A DNA stretch of 11,188 bases from Acidobacteriaceae bacterium (GTDB lineage: Bacteria; Acidobacteriota; Terriglobia; Terriglobales; Acidobacteriaceae): contig WQYS01000052.1 of the NCBI GenBank assembly GCA_009781125.1, positions 1-11,188 of the forward strand. The letters are read 5' to 3'. Made by a program: the position numbers and the translations under genes. A model generated the notes under the pieces. That model was not told the origin of the DNA, made no database searches, and was given only the letters and a program-made list of their open reading frames with translations. This document shows positions 7,944 to 11,188 of this stretch, piece by piece; position 1 is the stretch's first letter, and the number at the start of each line of letters is the position of its first letter.

Positions 7944-8866
7944 TGAGAAAGATTATTCGATGGGCGATGTCGGGTAGAAAGTCCGGGTGCCCCATCCTGA
8001 GCGAAGCGAAGGGTGGGACGGTAAAAGTCCCAACCCGTAAATGTTTAGATCTGAAAATAAGGGCGCTTGAACGTTTTACTTTCCCACCCTTCGCTTCGCT
8101 CAGGATGGGGCACCCAAACATTTGTGTCTCGTTTGGAATTGTCTGTGTGTTGACCATACTGCTGACCGGCTGCCGCCAGGATATGCAGGACGAGCCAAAG
8201 TTCTTTCCGCAGCGCGGCACGACCTTCTTTCCCGATGGCCGCTCGGTGAGGCCGCAGGCGGCAAACACCGTGGCGCGGAATCAGCTTCATGAGGATTCGT
8301 ACTTCTACACCGGGCGCGTCTACGACAAGGATGGCAACAGTAAGGAAGGCGATGGAATGCCCTTTCCAGCAACGATGGACGTGCTGCGTCGCGGACAGGA
8401 GCGCTTCAACGTGTACTGCACGCCGTGCCACTCGCGCGTGGGCAATGGCGAAGGCATGATTGTGCAGCGCGGTTACGTGAAGGCGGGAAACTACCACACA
8501 GCGCGGCTGCGGAAGGCTCCGCTGGGCCACTTCTTTAACGTGATTTCAAAGGGCTATGGCGCTATGCCGGACTACTCCGCGCAGATCACTTCGGCGGATC
8601 GCTGGGCCATCGTTGCTTACATCCGCGCGTTGCAGTTGAGCCAGAACGCAACCGAGGCGGACGTGCCTGCCGGAGCGCATGTCGAGCCGCTCGGGAGTAT
8701 CGCCGAACGCGAAGGCTTGCCACCGTCGTTTGCCAAAGAGTGGAACCTGCCTGCAACAGCCGTCACCGGAACGCCGAACGGAGAGCCTATGGTGCTGCCT
8801 GATTCAGCTCTGCCCGATGCAGGCGGAATAAAGACAAAAGCGGTTCCAGCGGCTCCAAAGAAATAA
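7943..8866 (+). CDS. actE: ActE, monoheme cytochrome c lipoprotein subunit of alternative complex III, with a repeat inserted before its signal peptide
   Basis: From the ATG at 7943 the product is 307 residues. A single CxxCH (CTPCH, 159-163), a downstream GAMPDY with Met208 as likely sixth heme ligand, and the surrounding pattern identify a class I cytochrome c domain (about 145-232). In ACIII, ActE is a periplasmic, lipid-anchored monoheme subunit that hands electrons towards the oxidase. The lipoprotein signal is clear (hydrophobic 61-75, LTGC with C77), but it does not begin at the start codon: a 131-base palindromic repeat encodes residues ~15-58. The n-region is therefore abnormally long, with three additional cysteines or repeat-derived stretches. 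Either the long signal still works, or translation re-starts at Met55 (8105), which gives a normal-length lipoprotein signal but has a poor ribosome site. The open frame also extends upstream through actD, but that extension is out of the actD frame and not genuine. Confidence 0.92.
   Translation: MRKIIRWAMSGRKSGCPILSEAKGGTVKVPTRKCLDLKIRALERFTFPPFASLRMGHPNICVSFGIVCVLTILLTGCRQDMQDEPKFFPQRGTTFFPDGRSVRPQAANTVARNQLHEDSYFYTGRVYDKDGNSKEGDGMPFPATMDVLRRGQERFNVYCTPCHSRVGNGEGMIVQRGYVKAGNYHTARLRKAPLGHFFNVISKGYGAMPDYSAQITSADRWAIVAYIRALQLSQNATEADVPAGAHVEPLGSIAEREGLPPSFAKEWNLPATAVTGTPNGEPMVLPDSALPDAGGIKTKAVPAAPKK
7985..8115. repeat. Palindromic repeat with 34-base perfect inverted arms inserted in the 5' end of actE
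   Basis: The arm at 7985-8018 begins GGGTGCCCCATCCTGAGCG and is the exact reverse complement of 8082-8115. The arms flank a 63-base spacer, and weaker symmetry (GTAAAA) continues just inside them. The arms carry the same 20-base core as the second actB element (7993-8012, inverted at 8088-8107). Their outer 10 bases, GGGTGCCCCA, are identical to the ends of the first actB element. In RNA it could fold into a very strong stem beginning 42 bases after the actE start codon. It is open in the actE frame throughout (GCPILSEAKGG on the left, FASLRMGHP on the right). Confidence 0.92.
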
Positions 8867-8884
8867 ACGAGGACTTGGTAACGC

Positions 8885-10198
8885 ATGGCTCACGAACACG
8901 AACACGGTCATTATGACGAAGGCCCACGCGCTCTCCCCGCGTCGCTGGCCGCGCCTGCTGTAGTTGCTGAATGGCGGAGACGTCTGCTCAAGGTGGCAGC
9001 GGTCGCTACGCTGCTGTCGGTTCCTTTTCTCTTTTTTCATGGCGGACGTGAGCATCTACTCCGCGCCTACGTGCTGGGATTCATGGCGTGCTTCGGCTTT
9101 GCCGGCGGCGGACTGGCTATGCTGATGCTGCAATACGTCACCGGCGGCAAGTGGGGATTGCTGCTGCGCCGATTGCTTGAAGCCATGTCGCGAACCTTGC
9201 TGCTGGTGGCGGCCATGTCGATTCCCGTGCTTGTCTTCATGAGGCACTTGTACCAGTGGGCGGCGTTTCCCACGTCGCAGGCTACGGCGTGGGCCTACGC
9301 GCACGGATTCATGACCAAGGAGCAGCAGCTCACCGCAAACGCCAAGCGGGCCATGCTGAATCCTACAGCCGCCGTGATTCAGACGGTGATTATCTTCGGC
9401 GTGCTGATTCTCATCATGACGCTGCTGAATCGCTGGTCTTTGCAGTGCGACACCGACCCGGCGGCAGGCACGCAGGCGAGTTACGACCGCTGGCGCATCC
9501 GCTTCGAGAACCTCTCCGGCATCGGCCTGGTGATCTACGCGGTTCTGCTGACCAACGGAGCCATCCTGTGGATCAAGTCGATGGATGTGACCTGGTACTC
9601 GTCGATCTACGGATTGCAGTTTCTGGTCGGACAGGGCTACCAAGTTCTGGCGCTGGGCATTCTGGTGGCGATTCTGCTCTCGCGTTACGAGCCCATGAAG
9701 ACGCTGCTGCGCGTCACCGAGCAGCACGACCTGGGCAAGCTGGCCCTTGCCTTCGTCATGCTGAACATCTATCTCTGCTTTGCCGAGTTTCTCATCATCT
9801 GGTCGGGGAACATTCCCGATGAGATTCCGTGGTATCTGGCGCGCATTCGCGGCGGATGGTGGGTGGTCTGCACGCTCGACGTCACCTGCCACTGGCTGAT
9901 TCCGTTCGTCCTGCTGCTGTCGCGCGACCTGAAGCGGAACAAGAAAAAGATGATCTGGCTGGCCAGCTTCATGATCTTCGCGCGCTGCCTGGATCTGTTC
10001 TGGCTCATCGAGCCGAACTTCGCGGATTCGGCGGGCAATCTGCATCTCGGCGGCGGAATGCTTGCTTACCTCACCGTTCCGGTAGCCGTGGTTGCGGCGT
10101 GGGGAGCGTGGTTCCTGACCGAGTTGCAGAAGCGTCCGCTGGTGGCCGTCAACGATCCTCACCTGGAGGAGATGCTGGAGGCAGAACATGCCCACTGA
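8885..10198 (+). CDS. actF: ActF, second NrfD-like integral membrane subunit of alternative complex III
   Basis: The 437-residue protein has about ten transmembrane helices spread between residues ~37 and 420, and it is a distant paralogue of ActC. In ACIII structures ActF lies beside ActC and completes the membrane domain; whether it binds quinol or carries protons is unsettled. Landmarks seen here are HLYQWAAFP, LVIYAVLLTNGAILWIKSMD and YLCFAEFLIIWSGN. The cytoplasmic N-terminus starts MAHEHEHGHYDE, with histidines at 3, 5, 7 and 9, and the C-terminus ends EAEHAH, so a metal-binding tail is possible but unproven. GAGGA (8869-8873) lies 11 bases before the ATG and 18 bases separate it from actE. 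The 3' end overlaps the next gene by 11 bases. Confidence 0.94.
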   Translation: MAHEHEHGHYDEGPRALPASLAAPAVVAEWRRRLLKVAAVATLLSVPFLFFHGGREHLLRAYVLGFMACFGFAGGGLAMLMLQYVTGGKWGLLLRRLLEAMSRTLLLVAAMSIPVLVFMRHLYQWAAFPTSQATAWAYAHGFMTKEQQLTANAKRAMLNPTAAVIQTVIIFGVLILIMTLLNRWSLQCDTDPAAGTQASYDRWRIRFENLSGIGLVIYAVLLTNGAILWIKSMDVTWYSSIYGLQFLVGQGYQVLALGILVAILLSRYEPMKTLLRVTEQHDLGKLALAFVMLNIYLCFAEFLIIWSGNIPDEIPWYLARIRGGWWVVCTLDVTCHWLIPFVLLLSRDLKRNKKKMIWLASFMIFARCLDLFWLIEPNFADSAGNLHLGGGMLAYLTVPVAVVAAWGAWFLTELQKRPLVAVNDPHLEEMLEAEHAH

Positions 10199-10814
10199 GG
10201 ATGGCAATCCGAAGATACCCGATGCCCCGCAGAATCCGGAGCATCCCGGCTACGAGACGACCGACGTCAACGTCAACGGACTGCTCGTGTTCCTTGCCGG
10301 ATTAGCCGGTTCGCTGCTGGTCTTCTTTCTGATCTGCTATCTGATGGGGAAGGTCATCAACGGGCAAATCCAGAAGGCCGAAGGGCCGCGAGACAAGTGG
10401 CATCAGCTTGCCGGCAGCGGCAAGGCGCAGGGAATGGCGTCCAGCCCGGAGTTGCAGCAACGCGAGCTACAACAGATCTCGCAGGCGTTTCCTGAGCCGC
10501 GTCTCGATCTGGACGACGGCCTTCAGGCGACGGCTGATTTGCACGCGCGCGAAGACCTGTTTCTGAACTACTACAGCAGCCTTACCGGTCACGAGAGCAT
10601 CCATATTCCTATAGAGCGTGCTATGGAGCTGATCGCCGAGCGCGGGCTTCCAATGCACGTGTCTCCGAAGACACCAGCCGAGCCAGTGATGTTTGGCGAT
10701 GAAACTCCTGAGGTTGAGGCTCCTCTAACCAACGGCTTCGCGCGAACCGGATACGAACAGAGCGCAATCGAGACACGGGAACAGAAGATGGCTTTCGAGA
10801 CGAGCAAACGATGA
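10188..10814 (+). CDS. Single-helix membrane protein between ACIII and SCO genes, function unknown
   Basis: The 208-residue protein has a polar, proline-rich N-terminus, one transmembrane helix (about 31-53) and a hydrophilic domain of about 150 residues that is probably periplasmic. I do not know its function. The stretch from about 121 to 156 (REDLFLNYYSS, then IHIPIERAMELIAERGLP) resembles a motif I recall from small proteins encoded next to SCO and cytochrome oxidase genes, where it often reads like 'NSYGW...VRIPIDRAMELL...GLP'. A role in assembly or coupling of the respiratory complexes is plausible but inferred from position only. The start is supported by GGAGG (10177-10181), six bases upstream. 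The gene overlaps actF by 11 bases and SCO by four, which ties it to the operon. The last 45 residues are low in recognisable structure. Confidence 0.8.
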   Translation: MPTEDGNPKIPDAPQNPEHPGYETTDVNVNGLLVFLAGLAGSLLVFFLICYLMGKVINGQIQKAEGPRDKWHQLAGSGKAQGMASSPELQQRELQQISQAFPEPRLDLDDGLQATADLHAREDLFLNYYSSLTGHESIHIPIERAMELIAERGLPMHVSPKTPAEPVMFGDETPEVEAPLTNGFARTGYEQSAIETREQKMAFETSKR

Positions 10815-11188
10815 TGAAACTACAGTTAACAAGACGATGGATGTGCGCTGCGTTTATTTGCATTGCTCTTGGCTGCGGCGCGCTCAATGCGCAGGTTTCA
10901 AGCTACGGCGACAAGCATCAGGGCGAAAACTCGGGCGGCCAGTTGCCGCAGGTGCTTCAGCGTGTTGGAGTCACGCAGCGGCTGAATCAGCCGCTCCCGC
11001 TCGATGCGCAGTTCGTCGATGAGTCGGGCAAGCAGGTCCGCCTGGGAGACTACTTCGGCAAGCGCCCCGCGATTCTCACGCTGGTGTATTTCACCTGTCC
11101 CATGCTGTGCTCAGAAGAGATGGATGGCCTGGCCAGCTCGCTGGAGATGGTGCATCTGACTCCGGGCAAGGACTTCGACGTAATTGTC
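10811..11188 (+). CDS. SCO1/SenC/PrrC-type copper chaperone, 3' end cut off by the window
   Basis: The first 126 residues are visible and the frame is open to the right edge. A signal peptide (about 1-27) ends in ALNA followed by Gln, a good signal peptidase I site, so the mature protein is periplasmic. The thioredoxin-like fold starts with GDYFGKRPAILTLVYFTCPMLC, and CPMLC (C96, C100) is the CxxxC copper-binding pair of SCO proteins. The later histidine ligand lies beyond the window. SCO proteins help load or reduce the CuA site of cytochrome c oxidase, so oxidase genes probably follow. The start overlaps the upstream stop (ATGATGA), and a second ATG directly follows the first, so the true start may be at 10814. 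No strong ribosome site is visible, which is consistent with coupled translation. Confidence 0.92.
   Translation, partial: MMKLQLTRRWMCAAFICIALGCGALNAQVSSYGDKHQGENSGGQLPQVLQRVGVTQRLNQPLPLDAQFVDESGKQVRLGDYFGKRPAILTLVYFTCPMLCSEEMDGLASSLEMVHLTPGKDFDVIV

Overview
The window carries most of the operon for alternative complex III (ACIII, the quinol:cytochrome c oxidoreductase that replaces the bc1 complex) on the + strand. Gene order is actA-actB-actC-actD-actE-actF, then a small one-helix membrane protein, then the start of an SCO1/SenC copper chaperone that runs off the right edge. On the left, reading away from the operon, is the 5' two thirds of a DHA2 (EmrB/QacA) drug-efflux transporter that runs off the left edge. 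The GC-rich sequence, the ACIII-SCO arrangement and the palindromic repeats whose translations read 'HPERSEG' or 'ILSEAK' suggest an Acidobacteriota genome, probably class Terriglobia. This is inference and no marker gene is present.

Layout: 1-1145 DHA2 transporter (minus, partial). 1146-1367 divergent promoter region. 1368-2216 actA, pentaheme cytochrome c. 2217-2493 a gap largely filled by palindromic repeats. 2494-5964 actB, a Tat-exported fusion of a molybdopterin-oxidoreductase-like domain and a four-cluster ferredoxin domain. 5965-7401 actC (NrfD-like quinol-site subunit). 7401-7943 actD. 7943-8866 actE, monoheme cytochrome c lipoprotein. 8885-10198 actF (second NrfD-like subunit). 10188-10814 single-helix protein. 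10811-11188 SCO1 (partial). From actB on, the genes touch or overlap (TAG/ATG abutment, TGATG overlaps, an 18-base gap, an 11-base overlap), so they are very probably one translationally coupled transcript. No gene-free stretch exceeds 300 bases.

How it works together: ActC, with ActF, is expected to oxidise menaquinol in the membrane. Electrons pass through the iron-sulfur clusters of ActB to the hemes of ActA and ActE, and on to a terminal oxidase. The SCO protein points to a CuA-type cytochrome c oxidase, probably encoded just beyond the right edge.

The most unusual content is not a gene. Four palindromic, REP/REPIN-like elements sit inside this one respiratory operon: one in the actA-actB gap, two inserted in frame within actB, and one inserted in frame between the start codon and the signal peptide of actE. 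Two of them share the same 10-base termini. Two carry the same 20-base core in both orientations, so that four copies are read in four different frames without a stop. This looks like repeat elements that have colonised coding sequence, comparable in concept to the Rickettsia palindromic elements, and it is the main lead from this window.
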